A DNA stretch of 50,164 bases from Amoebidium appalachense (GCA_963693365.1 CAVNZM010000031.1:1-50164); one strand, 5' to 3'. Shown: positions 26,236 through 41,590, counted from the first letter of the stretch. Numbers and translations are program-made. The notes: a model not told the origin generated them from the letters alone.

Positions 26236-27558
26236 CTAATCTTCTTCGTCTTCATCACTGTCCCCGTGAATAACCTGTATATCTGAAACTTGCTTTGCTC
26301 GTGTCCTGCCACTGCGGGCAGGGGCTGGTTTCTGACTCGGTTTTGGTTTCTTTGCTCGACCACTTTCTTTCCCTTTCTTCCCCTCGACCTTCTCGCCCAT
26401 ACCCATCATGTCCTCCAATTCCTCATCTATTGCCATCTCAAATGACGTCTCTTCCTGGCGGTGCCGTTTGTACACACCGAAAGAAATATCTGACACCCCT
26501 CTCTTTGAACCCTGGGAATATGCAGAGGGGTTCGACATCATGGAGGCACCAAAAGTGTGGGATTGGGTGCTGGTAACGGTGGTGAGGGACGGATTGAAGG
26601 GGGGTACGGGCATGACAGAGGCTAAACCGGGTGGGGGGAGGGTGAGAATGGGCAGGGGGAGGTTGAGGGGGGTTTTGGGCTGAGTGGTACCGGGCGGGGG
26701 GAGGGTGGGGGTGGGATTTTGATTGGTCGTACCAGGGGGGGGGAGGGGGGGGGCGAGACCGTGTTGGACGGTAATGTCGGGGAGGGGCTGGGGGTCATTC
26801 CAATCACGAAGTTTCTGTGTGCTCTCGTCGATTGTTCTACGGTATGATTCCCTCATGGTCGCAATGTGTGACTGAAGCTTGGTAATCTCGGCCCGGTATC
26901 TTTCCCCTTCAGCCTGATGCTCCAGGATATCGGCCACCTTTCCAACAAGCTGCCCTTCGAGGTCCCGATTCTTTGCCGATAACACCTGTTCCTTTGCATC
27001 TGCAAGGTGTTTTTGTTTGGCCGCCGCCGATTTTAGCTCGGCAATTTCCCCCTTAAGGATTTGGATGTCGTGATCCTTCGTTTGTAATTCTTTCTCTGCG
27101 GCTTCCAGCTTCTCCTGCAATTCGGTGGTTGGGGTGGTGACAGCGGGTGCAGTGGCCGCAGTACCGACCTTTGCCAATGCAGAGGCAATGGCACTGTCTA
27201 CTTTCGACTGCAACACAGTCTCCAAGTACTCTTCGAACATTTTTGGATCGACGGGAGCAGTGTCGCCGGAGTGTGGGGGGGGGGGTTGGATGGGGGGGGG
27301 GGACTTGGCCGCCGGAGTGTGGGGGGGGGGTTGGATGGGGGGGGGACTTGGCCGCCGGAGTGTGGGGGGGGGGTTGGATGGGGAGGGGGGACTTCGCCGC
27401 CGGAGTGTGGGGGGGGGTTGGATGGGGGGGGGACTTCGCCGCCGGAGTGTGGGGGGGGGTTGGATGGGGGGGGGGACTTTCGATGTGACGGGGTCGGCGG
27501 ACTTGCTGATGTTGGTTTCGGATGACCCCGACCCGGGAGTTTGCTGGGAATAATCCAT
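26236..27558 (-). CDS. Proline-repeat, coiled-coil, basic-tail protein
   Basis: 440 residues from the ATG at 27558; the frame opens five codons earlier at a GTG. Order: a short Ser/Thr-rich start; five Pro-rich repeats (PPPIQPPP-TLRRRS type) at about residues 25-95; a coiled coil at about 125-265 (LQEKLEAAEKELQTKDHD, EIAELKSAAAKQK); a second Pro-rich stretch with three PPPGTT-type motifs; a conserved-looking SDISFGVYKRHRQEE segment; a basic tract (RAKKPKPSQKPAPARSGRT) and an acidic end (DSDEDEED). It looks like a nuclear scaffold or tegument-like protein. The repeat DNA has G tracts whose lengths change the peptide read in each unit, so the frame here is fragile. No family is recognised. Confidence 0.7.
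   Translation of the reverse strand: MDYSQQTPGSGSSETNISKSADPVTSKVPPPIQPPPTLRRRSPPPIQPPPTLRRRSPPSPSNPPPTLRRPSPPPIQPPPHTPAAKSPPPIQPPPPHSGDTAPVDPKMFEEYLETVLQSKVDSAIASALAKVGTAATAPAVTTPTTELQEKLEAAEKELQTKDHDIQILKGEIAELKSAAAKQKHLADAKEQVLSAKNRDLEGQLVGKVADILEHQAEGERYRAEITKLQSHIATMRESYRRTIDESTQKLRDWNDPQPLPDITVQHGLAPPLPPPGTTNQNPTPTLPPPGTTQPKTPLNLPLPILTLPPPGLASVMPVPPFNPSLTTVTSTQSHTFGASMMSNPSAYSQGSKRGVSDISFGVYKRHRQEETSFEMAIDEELEDMMGMGEKVEGKKGKESGRAKKPKPSQKPAPARSGRTRAKQVSDIQVIHGDSDEDEED
27275..27480 (-). repeat. Coding G-tract minisatellite, five units
   Basis: Units of about 40-45 bases containing GCCGCCGGAGTGTG, poly-G, TTGGATGG, poly-G, ACTT. Tract lengths differ between units, so successive units are read in different frames. 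Confidence 0.8.
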
Positions 27559-27604
27559 CGTGACAGTTTTCACAAAAAAAAAAGGATAAACAAAGGGAAA
27601 AAAA

Positions 27605-27900
27605 GAAAGGAAGTCTTACGTTTCTCTGCGCAAACACAGTCGTGTGCAAACCCAGTCGTGAACAAGGGAAAAAGGAAAAAAAAAAACAAGGGAAAAAGGA
27701 AAAAAAAAAAGAAAGTGCTACGAATACGATTCTCTGTTGTGAACAAAGGAAAAAGTAAAAAAAAGAGTGTTACGTTTCTCTGCGCAAACACAGTCCTGTG
27801 CAAACCCAGTCGTGAACAAGAGAAAAAGAAAAAAAAAAGAGAGTGTTACGTTTCTCTAGGCAAACACCGTCGTGTGCAAACACAGCCATGAACAAATGAA
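27605..27900 (-). repeat. A-rich tandem repeats upstream of the 27558 gene
   Basis: Three copies of a roughly 50-base segment beginning CGTTTCTCTGCGCAAACACA (about 27619, 27777 and 27850), separated by GGGAAAAAGGAAAAA-type tracts. They lie in the promoter region of the minus-strand gene. Confidence 0.7.
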
Positions 27901-29040
27901 TCAGAAAAGTAGAAAATGACAGCGCTGTGAACTGATATAAAAAAACCGCCATCAATAATTTATGTGAAGCCATTGCGCAAAATACGATCTTATGTTACGA
28001 GAATCAAGCATAAGAAAAACAGAACTTTTTGGCGCTGTTAGTGAATATATCTCTAATCGTGTTTGGTTCACAGGTAAACTGTATAAAAAAGGTGAATATA
28101 CGAAATAAAAATATAATATACAGGACAAAACGAGCGCTAGTTTAAAACATCGAAGGATATACGCTTTCACAACATCTTATTCGCGGACCTTTTTACGTGC
28201 AAGCGTTTTGATTGGTGCATAGGGGTTGGTTCTTGCCCCACGTGATTCGCGGCGCTGATGCTCAGGGTATTCTGATTGACCGAAATCGAAGCATCGGATT
28301 CAAATTGGGCAAATACAAAACGCTTTCCAACCAAAATCCCAAGCGCATGGTTGTTTATTTATAGAACCTTATATGTCATAAAACATACAACCCTCTTTTA
28401 GGATTTCCCTTATTCCTTGCTCAGTCAAAACGCTCCAGGGTCGGTGCTGCTATCAGTCACTAAGTAATTTCATTGGCCAGTCATCACGTAAATGCGCCAG
28501 CCAACAAAACCAATCGGTGATTGGTGAATAGTGGTTGGGTCAACGTGATCGGGCACTGGTACTCTAGGCAAGCGCTTATCGGCATTGGTACAATCTAGTT
28601 GGTCAATACACCGTGACTCAAGGCTGCAACGCTTTTCGAAGACCAGATTCACAGGACCCTTTCCAAACAAAATTCCAAGCAAATGTCTGTGTCCGCGTAA
28701 AGTATAAATAAACATAAATAAATTATGCTTTTTTAATATTTATTGCCTATTAGAATAAATCACAATTGTTACTCGCAAAAGGGTCTTGGTTGGGCAGGCT
28801 GGCCTTGCTACCCAAACTATTATTAGCCGATCTCACTGATTAGCTTATTATCACGTACGCGCCAATCAGTGATTCCATTGGCCAAACTGAACAAAACATT
28901 AATTGGCCAGTCATCAAAAACGTGATTTTCTTGCTTGCTTCAAGCTTTGCGAAATGAGAATATATGTTCAACACTCTCTTTGCGCTCTATATACAACGGA
29001 GAAATTACAAGAGTCCATCTTGATTCCCGAACGAACAAAT
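27900..29040. other. AT-rich gene-poor region with CCAAT boxes
   Basis: No supported gene. Many CCAAT/ATTGG motifs are present (for example near 28205, 28335, 28475, 28510, 28865, 28880 and 28908). Base composition is clearly AT-richer than on either side. Confidence 0.45.
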
Positions 29041-29044
29041 ATAA

Positions 29045-29310
29045 CCAAGCGCACCACACCAGTTCGTGTTACTTTCGCCCGGCGCTGCTGTTGTACATGT
29101 TTCAAACATAACCAAGCGCGCCACACCAATTCGTGTCACTTTCGCCCAGCGCTGCTGTTGTGCATGTTTCAAACGTAATCAGGCGCACCACATCAGTTCG
29201 TGTCACTTTCGCCCAGCGCTGCTGTTGTGCATGTTTCAAACATAATCAAGCGCACCACACCAGTTCGTGTCACTTTCGCCCGGCGCTGCTGTTGTACATG
29301 TTTCCATTGT
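29045..29310 (+). repeat. 66-bp tandem repeat, four copies
   Basis: The unit contains GCACCACACCAGTTCGTGT, CTTTCGCCCGGCGCTGCTG and TTGTACATGTTTC, with a few substitutions between copies. Confidence 0.85.
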
Positions 29311-29604
29311 AATTACAAATAGGCTAGATTGCCAAAAACAGAACGAAAACAACAAAGAAACTTGTTATAATAACCTGTGCACACCGCGCTATCAGTTGTC
29401 CCCTTTTTTAGCCAATACAGATACATAGAATTTCCTTCATGTTTCCCTGTGCGAGGCACATTTTAGGCTTATGCACACAATCGTAGATTGTTTGGGATAC
29501 GAAAACAGAGCACACACACAAACGAGTTCTTCTAAACACAAACATTGTTAGACTGGACACAAAAAACATAGCGCGCGCATGCACGAGCTTTCCTAGGAAC
29601 GATT

Positions 29605-29607
<3 letters not shown>

Positions 29608-29683
<76 letters not shown>

Positions 29684-29685
29684 AG

Positions 29686-29728
<43 letters not shown>
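29608..29728 (+). repeat. (CA)n followed by (GA)n microsatellite
   Basis: A CA tract from about 29608 to 29681 and a GA tract from about 29688 to 29728, upstream of the JmjC gene. ACAGTCT at about 29786 could be its initiator; no TATA box is seen. Confidence 0.95.
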
Positions 29729-29729
<1 letters not shown>

Positions 29730-29844
29730 AAGCACGAGCGCTACAACACGGTGGCACAAGCACACAGACAGAGCGCTCTCACAGACAGTCTTACAGGCAG
29801 AGGGTGCTCACAATTACACACATCACAAAAACACACACAGCAAC

Positions 29845-34989
<5,145 letters not shown>

Positions 34990-34991
<2 letters not shown>

Positions 34992-35300
34992 GGTTTGTGG
35001 TGGGTGCGGTGGGGGAAACGTAGTTGTAGTGGTGGCGGCGGGTAGGCCCCACATTCACATCTTACTTAGGGTTTGTGGTGGGTGCGGTGGGGGAAACGTA
35101 GTTGTAGTGGTGGCGGCGGGTAGGCCCCACATTCACATCTTACTTAGGGTTTGTGGTGGGTGCGGTGGGGGAAACGTAGTTGTAGTGGTGGCGGCGGGTA
35201 GGCCCCACATTCACATCTTACTTAGGGTTTGTGGTGGGTGCGGTGGGGGAAACGTATTTGTGGTGGTGTGGGCAGTAGGCACACATCCACATCTATAGGG
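34990..35300 (+). repeat. 78-bp tandem repeat, four copies
   Basis: Starts GTTTGTGGTGGGTGCGGTGG at 34993, 35071, 35149 and 35227, beginning at the JmjC stop codon. The last copy is degenerate. No gene is seen from here to 35939. Confidence 0.85.
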
Positions 35301-35551
35301 GTTTGTGATGGGTGTGGTGGAGGAAAGACGTGGTACAAAGTTTTCATACCAAGTTTTCTGTAATGTTTATTCGAATGTGATCTGCTTCAATCTTATCCAA
35401 ATTTTCATGTATATTGTATTTGCCCGGTAACAGTACCAAGTTTCCGTAATGATTATTGAATGTATTTGCCCGTGGTAGCGGGAGAGACTCCATTTAATAT
35501 ACCCCAAGTCTCCTTTTCAATCTGTGTACAAGCACACTGGCACGTACATTG

Positions 35552-35748
<197 letters not shown>

Positions 35749-35939
35749 GATACACATGCTACCAAGTTTTCATTGAACGGTGAAGGGGAGGGGGGGGGAG
35801 ATAGACTCCAGCTCATCAAAATTAAACATCCCAACAGATTCTCTCGTCATTTACATTTTCCATGTTTGTGGAGATTCTCTCGTCATTTACATTTTCCATG
35901 TTTGTGGTGTAAGTCCATTCATCCTTTGTGTGTAGGTCT

Positions 35940-36200
35940 CTATGCATCCTCAGGCTCCATCATCTTCTGCAGTACAATTGCTGTCTGTCGTTGATTCTTC
36001 GGCACCCACTTCTTGAATCCACACTTCTCCGCCAACTCATCGGGCAGATCTATATAGCCCTTTTCCGCAAGCTCTTGTGCGTATGCTCGTTGCTCCATCT
36101 GCGTCCGCCGGGTGGTGGCCTCGGTCGGCACAATAGTTGCCTGCACCACGGGTGCCTTGCCGGGCTCCTCCTTCAGCTTGTACTCCCATTGGTACGCCAT
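35940..36200 (-). CDS. Small hydrophilic protein of unknown function
   Basis: 86 residues, start ATG 36200. It is charged and helical (TQMEQRAYAQELAEKGYIDL, then PDELAEKCGFKKWVP). It has no membrane segment, Cys pair or known motif. It lies 36 bases downstream of the stop of the Cys-rich gene on the same strand, so the two may share a transcript. Codon usage and clean start suggest a real gene. Confidence 0.6.
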   Translation of the reverse strand: MAYQWEYKLKEEPGKAPVVQATIVPTEATTRRTQMEQRAYAQELAEKGYIDLPDELAEKCGFKKWVPKNQRQTAIVLQKMMEPEDA

Positions 36201-36236
36201 ACTCTATGCCACAAAAATCTCTGCTCACCCAACCCT

Positions 36237-36629
36237 TCAAGTGCGCTCCTTGATCACCACCGCAGGCGCATGCGCACACGTGGGGCACGCCGGGCACTTC
36301 TGCTCGGGCGGGCAGCGCGTGCATGCGGGGCACTGTGCGCACCGAGTGGGGCTGGCACCGCACACGTGGCAGCGGGGGCAGTGCGCACACTTGCGGCGGG
36401 GAACGCAGCTGCCGCAGCTGGCACACATTGGGCACGCACGCTGGCACTTGAGCACTGCCAGGCGCCGCCGCACACGTGGGCTGAACGTGTCCCAGAGCAC
36501 GTAGAGGATCAGGCCGGCCAGGATGGCCAGTAGGATGGGGGAGGGCCCGGGGGTGCTGCGCGGGCTTGTGCGGATCGGGGGAGGGGGTGCGAATGGGCTG
36601 GGTGGGGGAAGGGGTGCGCCAGCGTCCAT
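36237..36629 (-). CDS. Cys-rich single-pass membrane protein
   Basis: 130 residues from the ATG at 36629; the frame opens earlier, through poly-G derived prolines. A Pro-rich N-terminus is followed by one transmembrane helix at about residues 31-48 (ILLAILAGLILYVLWDTF), a basic RVRRRL boundary, and a C-terminal domain with 16 cysteines, mostly as overlapping C-x2-C units (CPMCASCGSC, CAHCPRCHVC, CPACPTC). The basic patch after the helix favours the Cys domain being on the cytosolic/virion-interior side (positive-inside rule), where it could bind zinc. No family is recognised. A minus-strand ATTATAT ends 15 bases before the ATG, a weak match to the AATATTAT promoter class. Confidence 0.65.
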   Translation of the reverse strand: MDAGAPLPPPSPFAPPPPIRTSPRSTPGPSPILLAILAGLILYVLWDTFSPRVRRRLAVLKCQRACPMCASCGSCVPRRKCAHCPRCHVCGASPTRCAQCPACTRCPPEQKCPACPTCAHAPAVVIKERT

Positions 36630-36734
36630 GTTACCCGGTGCACGATATAATGTGGGGTTGGGGTTGTGCGGGCAGATGGGAGGAGGGTTTGGGGGGGGGG
36701 GAGGGGGGGGGGGGGGGGCGCTCATGAGCAAGGG

Positions 36735-36990
36735 TATGGTGATAGCGATCATGACCCTACTCGCCAACAACACAGGTGCAAGCGCACGGTGATAGCGCTC
36801 ATGACCCTACTCTCAAGCAACACAGGTGCAAGCGCACGGTGATAGCGCTCATGACCCTACTCGCCAACAACACAGGTGCAAGCGCACGGTGATAGCGCTC
36901 ATGACCCTACTCTCAAGCAACACAGGTGCAAGCGCACGGTGATAGCGCTCATGACCCTACTCTCAAGCAACACAGGTGCAAGCGCACGGG
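36735..36990 (+). repeat. 50-bp tandem repeat, five copies, left arm of inverted arrays
   Basis: The unit starts ACGGTGATAGCGCTCATGAC and ends GTGCAAGCGC. The reverse complement of the same unit recurs at 39945-40825, on the other side of the 37336-39186 gene. A poly-G tract (36690-36718) flanks this arm. Confidence 0.85.
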
Positions 36991-37335
36991 CAGGCCCGAC
37001 CATAACCCCGTTTTTACGGTAAAAAATACCCTAAACGTTTCAAAAATACCATCATATTTTCAGTTTATGGTAAACCCCTGCAAATTTCGTGGTAAGCTAA
37101 AATAGGAACCCCCTTTTGCCCCCTTTAACTGGGGATGAAAAATACCATACACCCCAGGCAAAAATATTCCGGACTTCAAAAAATACCAAGAAACAAATCC
37201 GAATTTTCGGGCTTGCGCACGGGTTATGCCACCAATTGGATTTGGCCAATCAGCGCGGCTAGCCGATGGTAACTAGATTTATCCAACCAATCATCCGGTA
37301 AAAGATGTGTCATCCGCGTTTAGCCAATCAGCGCG
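36991..37335 (+). promoter_or_regulatory. AT-rich upstream region with CCAAT boxes
   Basis: AAAATACC words recur to about 37190. From 37228 to 37335 there are about five CCAAT motifs in both orientations (CCAATTGG, CCAATCAGCG, CCAACCAATCATCC, AGCCAATCAGCG), the last ending at the ATG. It is the likely promoter of the 616-residue gene; no TATA box is clear. Confidence 0.45.
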
Positions 37336-39186
37336 ATGACTGATGTTATTATATCCAAATCGTTTCAAATACACCGACCTCAGCTGCACGAAAACACAAC
37401 AGGATTTGGCATGCAGGGTATAGGCAGAATTATTATTTCGCTGTCAGCAATGGGACTTGCACCCTCAATGCCAGTGCGTGTTCGGATCGTTCCATCGAAG
37501 ACACCGCTGTTGTTAGGCCCTGTAGGGGAAGATGTTGTAGTGTTTTCTCTTGCAAACACCAACGGCCTTGCCACGGTTTCAACCCCCGAAGATGTCACTC
37601 TAGTGGAAACGTTGCACCCTTTTGTTGTGTTTGAGGTAGACACCTCGTTGAGTCTATTGCAACTGCAGGAAGAGTTGAAAGCAGGTTTCCGTGCATGCAC
37701 AGCGGTGTACCTCCGAAGCTATGACAAGCTGGCCGTGTACAACCCTGAAGGGCGCTGTTGCCTTGCAACTAGGACGGTGATGCAGGCCACAGCAGCAGAG
37801 ATTGCGGCAAAAATGTCCGAACTGGACCAAAAAACGAGCGAGAGCTTTGCCGATATGTTTTTTGCAACCTCCACTTTGGCGGATGTCCAATACGCGATAG
37901 AGAATAACAGTGATTTTCAGGATAGTAGGTTCTGGAACTGGTGGGGTTTACTTCCTGAGGATGCTATTAGAAGGATCGTAGAGACACACCCCAGTGAGGG
38001 GTACACGGGGGACGGCAAACTGCGGCATTACCCGCCGTGCACTGCGTGGTTGCGAGGGTCTGCAGGAGTTGTCAAGTTAGACAGCTCTGCGTATACGTTA
38101 GAGTCGTTTAACACGTGTTTGCTGCTGCCATTGATGGACCATTATGCCCACCGGAGGGACCACGACGACGACGGCTACAACGATGTCCATGCGAATATAA
38201 TACTAGATATGGCCACCCAAAAGGCCAATATTTTGGCACAAGCTGCCTCAAACCCGCCAGTTACAACTGCACCCCGTACCCAAGCCCACCTGTACGACTA
38301 CGCAAACATCATTAGACACAAGCTGGAATGGGACAAAAAGCTTTCGAATTTAGTTAGCAGGGTCCAGGCGGATTACAGCGAGGGTGGGCCTGCCGAGCGC
38401 AAAAACATATTCGGGCGGTGCACGGGGTGGTTTGCTTACGAGATTCAGGAAGGGCAGGAAGAAGGCGAGTTTGTTCCCCTGGGCCAGATCGATACCGACA
38501 TCGAAACCGTCGAAATTTCCACATACATGCGGCGTCTGCAAGTGGGCGTGTCGTGGCAGATGCTTGTGGACGTCATGAACAAACGACACGTCATTGTGCT
38601 TCCCTTCGATTGGGGAGACTTAATTGACACAATCAGGAAATATGTTGAGCGCGAAGAGTTCCAAAAAGCCCAAGTGGAGGGGCAAGGTAGAGATTTGCCA
38701 TTCGTTGTTGACGGGTTGTATGCTTACGACACCGAAACCCGGCAAGCGGCCGTCATCTACCCCCCGAGTGGATTTGACCAAATCATGCTCAACGATGCCG
38801 ACACCGTCTGCCCCTGGCAAGCAGAGATCGAGAATTATTGGGTACAAACCCCCTCCGACCATTTGGAACAACAGCGCGGCAGCTATATCGGTATTAACAA
38901 GACCACGGGCCAGCCTGACACGTCTCCCAGCGCGGATGCCCTGTGGAGTGCTGTTCCTATCGCCCAGGTTTTGGATGGTCCGGATTGGTACCCTCAACTG
39001 CCGTGTCAGACAGCCCTCGAGGATGCCATCAGGAATCACCATGTGCAAGTAGTTGGTGATCCATACGACCACTGGCTGTATTATGAAGCAGCAACCAACA
39101 CATGGGATGAACTTTGGCCTGACTGTGATCGGTATCACCATATTACCAGCAGGCCAGGCGACTTCGTGCTCTTTTACGATCAATAA
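37336..39186 (+). CDS. Large protein of unknown function in an inverted-repeat-flanked segment
   Basis: 616 residues from the ATG at 37336; another in-frame ATG lies at 37411. No known domain is recognised. The N-terminal ~150 residues look beta-rich (MPVRVRIVPSKTPLLLGPVG, LHPFVVFEVD). The middle is helical, with an HRRDHDDDGYND acidic/His loop. The C-terminal part is rich in Trp, Tyr and Asp (DGPDWYPQLP, YDHWLYYEAAT, DELWPDCDRYHH). There is no signal peptide or membrane helix. Size and composition would fit a structural protein or a polysaccharide-binding protein, but this is not decidable here. Base composition is less GC-rich than in genes to the left. Its TAA stop is inside AATAAA (39182-39187). 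Related repeat arrays lie on both sides in opposite orientation. Confidence 0.75.
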   Translation: MTDVIISKSFQIHRPQLHENTTGFGMQGIGRIIISLSAMGLAPSMPVRVRIVPSKTPLLLGPVGEDVVVFSLANTNGLATVSTPEDVTLVETLHPFVVFEVDTSLSLLQLQEELKAGFRACTAVYLRSYDKLAVYNPEGRCCLATRTVMQATAAEIAAKMSELDQKTSESFADMFFATSTLADVQYAIENNSDFQDSRFWNWWGLLPEDAIRRIVETHPSEGYTGDGKLRHYPPCTAWLRGSAGVVKLDSSAYTLESFNTCLLLPLMDHYAHRRDHDDDGYNDVHANIILDMATQKANILAQAASNPPVTTAPRTQAHLYDYANIIRHKLEWDKKLSNLVSRVQADYSEGGPAERKNIFGRCTGWFAYEIQEGQEEGEFVPLGQIDTDIETVEISTYMRRLQVGVSWQMLVDVMNKRHVIVLPFDWGDLIDTIRKYVEREEFQKAQVEGQGRDLPFVVDGLYAYDTETRQAAVIYPPSGFDQIMLNDADTVCPWQAEIENYWVQTPSDHLEQQRGSYIGINKTTGQPDTSPSADALWSAVPIAQVLDGPDWYPQLPCQTALEDAIRNHHVQVVGDPYDHWLYYEAATNTWDELWPDCDRYHHITSRPGDFVLFYDQ

Positions 39187-39187
39187 A
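39182..39187 (+). terminator. AATAAA overlapping the stop of the 616-residue gene
   Basis: The TAA stop at 39184-39186 is part of AATAAA. Confidence 0.6.
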
Positions 39188-39224
39188 ATTCAACTTATTT
39201 TATTAAGTGAAACTCAGTGCATTC

Positions 39225-39645
39225 TCACGAAGGGGGTGGGGTGGGGGGATGCAAAGTGTGCATGTGTGTTCCCGAATGCCTTTGTGTGTGTGTGGGGGGA
39301 GGGGGATTGTGGGGGGGGGGGGGGGGGGGGGGGGGGGGGAGGGGGGATGCAAAGTGTGCATGTGTGTTCCCGAATGCCTTTGTGTGTGTGGGGGGGGGGG
39401 GGGGGGGGGGGAGGGGGGGATGCAAAGTGTGCATGTGTGTTCCCGAATGCCTTTGTGTGTGTGGGGGGGAGGGGGATTGTGGGGGGGGGGGGGGAGGGGG
39501 GATGCAAAGTGTGCATGTGTGTTCCCGAATGCCTTTGTGTGTGTGTGGGGGGAGGGGGATTGTGGGGGGGGGGGGGGGAGGGGGGGGGATGCAAAGTGTG
39601 CATGTGTGTTCCCGAATGCCTTTGTGTGTGTGTGGGGGGAGGGGG

Positions 39646-39680
<35 letters not shown>

Positions 39681-39940
39681 GGGGGGATGCAAAGTGTGCA
39701 TGTGTGTTCCCGAATGCCTTTGTGTGTGTGTGGGGGGAGGGGGATTGGGGGGGGGGGGGGGGGGGGGGGAGGGGGGGATGCAAAGTGTGCATGTGTGTTC
39801 CCGAATGCCTTTGTGTGTGTGGGGGGGGGAGGGGGATTGGGGGGGGGGGGGGGGGGAGGGGGGATGCAAAGTGTGCATGTGTGTTCCCGAATGCCTTGGG
39901 GGGGGTGGGGGGGGGGGGGTTGGGGGGGAGGGGCAATGCG
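39225..39940 (+). repeat. Poly-G minisatellite, about eight units
   Basis: Units of about 70-120 bases: GGATGCAAAGTGTGCATGTG, TTCCCGAATGCC, TTTGTGTGTG, then interrupted G tracts. No coding function is supported despite long Gly- or Pro-rich frames. Confidence 0.9.
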
Positions 39941-40104
39941 TGTGCTTGCACCTGTGTTGTTTGAGTGTAGGGTCATGAGCGCAATCACCGTGCGCTTGCA
40001 CATGTGTTCTTGGAGAGATGTGTCATGAGCGCTATCACCGGGCGCTTTGTGTGTGTGTGTGGGGGGGGGGGGGGGGGGGGGGGGTGGGGGGAGGGTGCCA
40101 CGGT

Positions 40105-40151
<47 letters not shown>

Positions 40152-40264
40152 ATGCGTGTGCTTGCACCTGTGTTGTTTGAGTGTAGGGTCATGAGCGCAA
40201 TCACCGTGCGCTTGCACATGTGTTCTTGGAGAGATGTGTCATGAGCGCTATCACCGGGCGCTTT

Positions 40265-40321
<57 letters not shown>

Positions 40322-40442
40322 GGGGCAATGCGTGTGCTTGCACCTGTGTTGTTTGAGTGTAGGGTCATGAGCGCAATCACCGTGCGCTTGCACATGTGTT
40401 CTTGGAGAGATGTGTCATGAGCGCTATCACCGGGCGCTTTGT

Positions 40443-40496
<54 letters not shown>

Positions 40497-40640
40497 GGGG
40501 GGGGGGGGGGGGGGGGGGGGAGGGGCAATGCGTGTGCTTGCACCTGTGTTGTTTGAGTGTAGGGTCATGAGCGCAATCACCGTGCGCTTGCACATGTGTT
40601 CTTGGAGAGATGTGTCATGAGCGCTATCACCGGGCGCTTT

Positions 40641-40707
<67 letters not shown>

Positions 40708-40830
40708 GGGGCAATGCGTATGCTTGCACCTGTGTTGTTTGAGTGTAGGGTCATGAGCGCAATCACCGTGCGCTTGCACAGGTGTTCTTGGAGAGATGTG
40801 TCATGAGCGCTATGACCGTGCGCTCTTTGT
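39941..40830 (-). repeat. Right arm of inverted arrays, with poly-G and GT tracts
   Basis: About five units, each with GCTTGCACCTGTGTTG, GGGTCATGAGCGC and ATCACCGTGCGC, then a second divergent half and a GT/poly-G tract. These are reverse complements of the 36735-36990 unit. Confidence 0.85.
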
Positions 40831-40867
40831 TTTGTTTTTTGGGGGAGGGGGGCTTCCCACCCTCTTG

Positions 40868-40915
40868 CCCGTGGCTTCTCTATTTATTTTTCATCTTTTA
40901 CGTCTTTGCCTGCAC
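40868..40915 (-). pseudogene. Fragment of the PD-(D/E)XK paralog 3' end
   Basis: The stretch from CTTCTCTATTTATTTTTC onward matches the 3' end of the gene at 41586-41942 with few changes. On the minus strand it would still encode the terminal KDVKDEK and the TAA. Upstream sequence does not continue the match, so only the tail was copied or retained. Confidence 0.6.
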
Positions 40916-41004
40916 CCGGTCAAGGTGTACCTCGTGCGCTTCCTGGAGAAGCACGTGCTGGGGTGGTAGCCAGCCGGTCATCCCCAACAATTGGGACTCC
41001 TGTC

Positions 41005-41130
41005 AATAAACGATTTCGACCAATCAGATTGAACCGGTTTCGTGCAATCAGATTTAATGTTTCGACCAATCAGATTGAACCGGTTTCGTACAATCAGATT
41101 TAATGTTTCGACCAATCAGATTGAATAGCG
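41005..41130 (+). repeat. 58-bp CCAAT-box tandem repeat
   Basis: TTTCGACCAATCAGATTGAA and TTTCGT(A/G)CAATCAGATTT alternate for about 2.3 units; each has CCAAT-type sites. Confidence 0.7.
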
Positions 41131-41223
41131 GGTGAATACGATTCAAGCATTATTCAAAGGTGGTCTCCGTGATTCGACCAATATTGAAATGGATGCTCCG
41201 TGGATCGAACGATATTGACTGAG

Positions 41224-41545
41224 GGTTCGTGTTGGTTGACCGGATATTGGCAGGGGATCGCGCGATGTTCGTTTTGGGTTCACTAGATTTGCGCCAAACA
41301 CGAGTTCGGGTTGACCGGATATTGGCAGGGGTTCGCGCGATGTTCGTTTTGGGTTCACTAGATTTGCGCCAAACACGAGTTCGGGTTGACCGGATATTGG
41401 CAGGGGTTCGCGCGATGTTCGTGTTTGGTTGACCGTTTATTGGCCAACTCTGCGCTGCTTTGACCGTTTATTGGCCAACGTGAACTCTGCGCTAGCTTCG
41501 TTGAATATTCACTACTTCGCGCTAGCTTTGACCGTTCATTGGCCA
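41224..41545 (+). repeat. 82-bp tandem repeat and shorter TGACCG repeats
   Basis: GGTTGACCGGATATTGGCAG begins units at about 41235, 41310 and 41385. These are followed by three copies of TTGACCGTT(T/C)ATTGGCCAAC. No gene is seen from 40916 to 41585. Confidence 0.7.
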
Positions 41546-41584
41546 ACTCTGCGCTGCTTTGACTTTTTGCCCATAGCTTCTTTA

Positions 41585-41590
41585 TTTATT
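41585..41590 (-). terminator. AATAAA overlapping the stop of PD-(D/E)XK paralog 2
   Basis: Minus-strand AATAAA contains the TAA at 41586-41588. Confidence 0.55.

Noticed and set aside
26295-26683. Plus-strand frames opposite the 26236-27558 gene
   Set aside because: No promoter, motif or conservation signal; they lie antisense to a coherent coiled-coil protein.
39203-40620. Gly- or Pro-rich frames of up to 396 codons
   Set aside because: They are explained by poly-G/GT repeats, and several frames on both strands are open over the same DNA.
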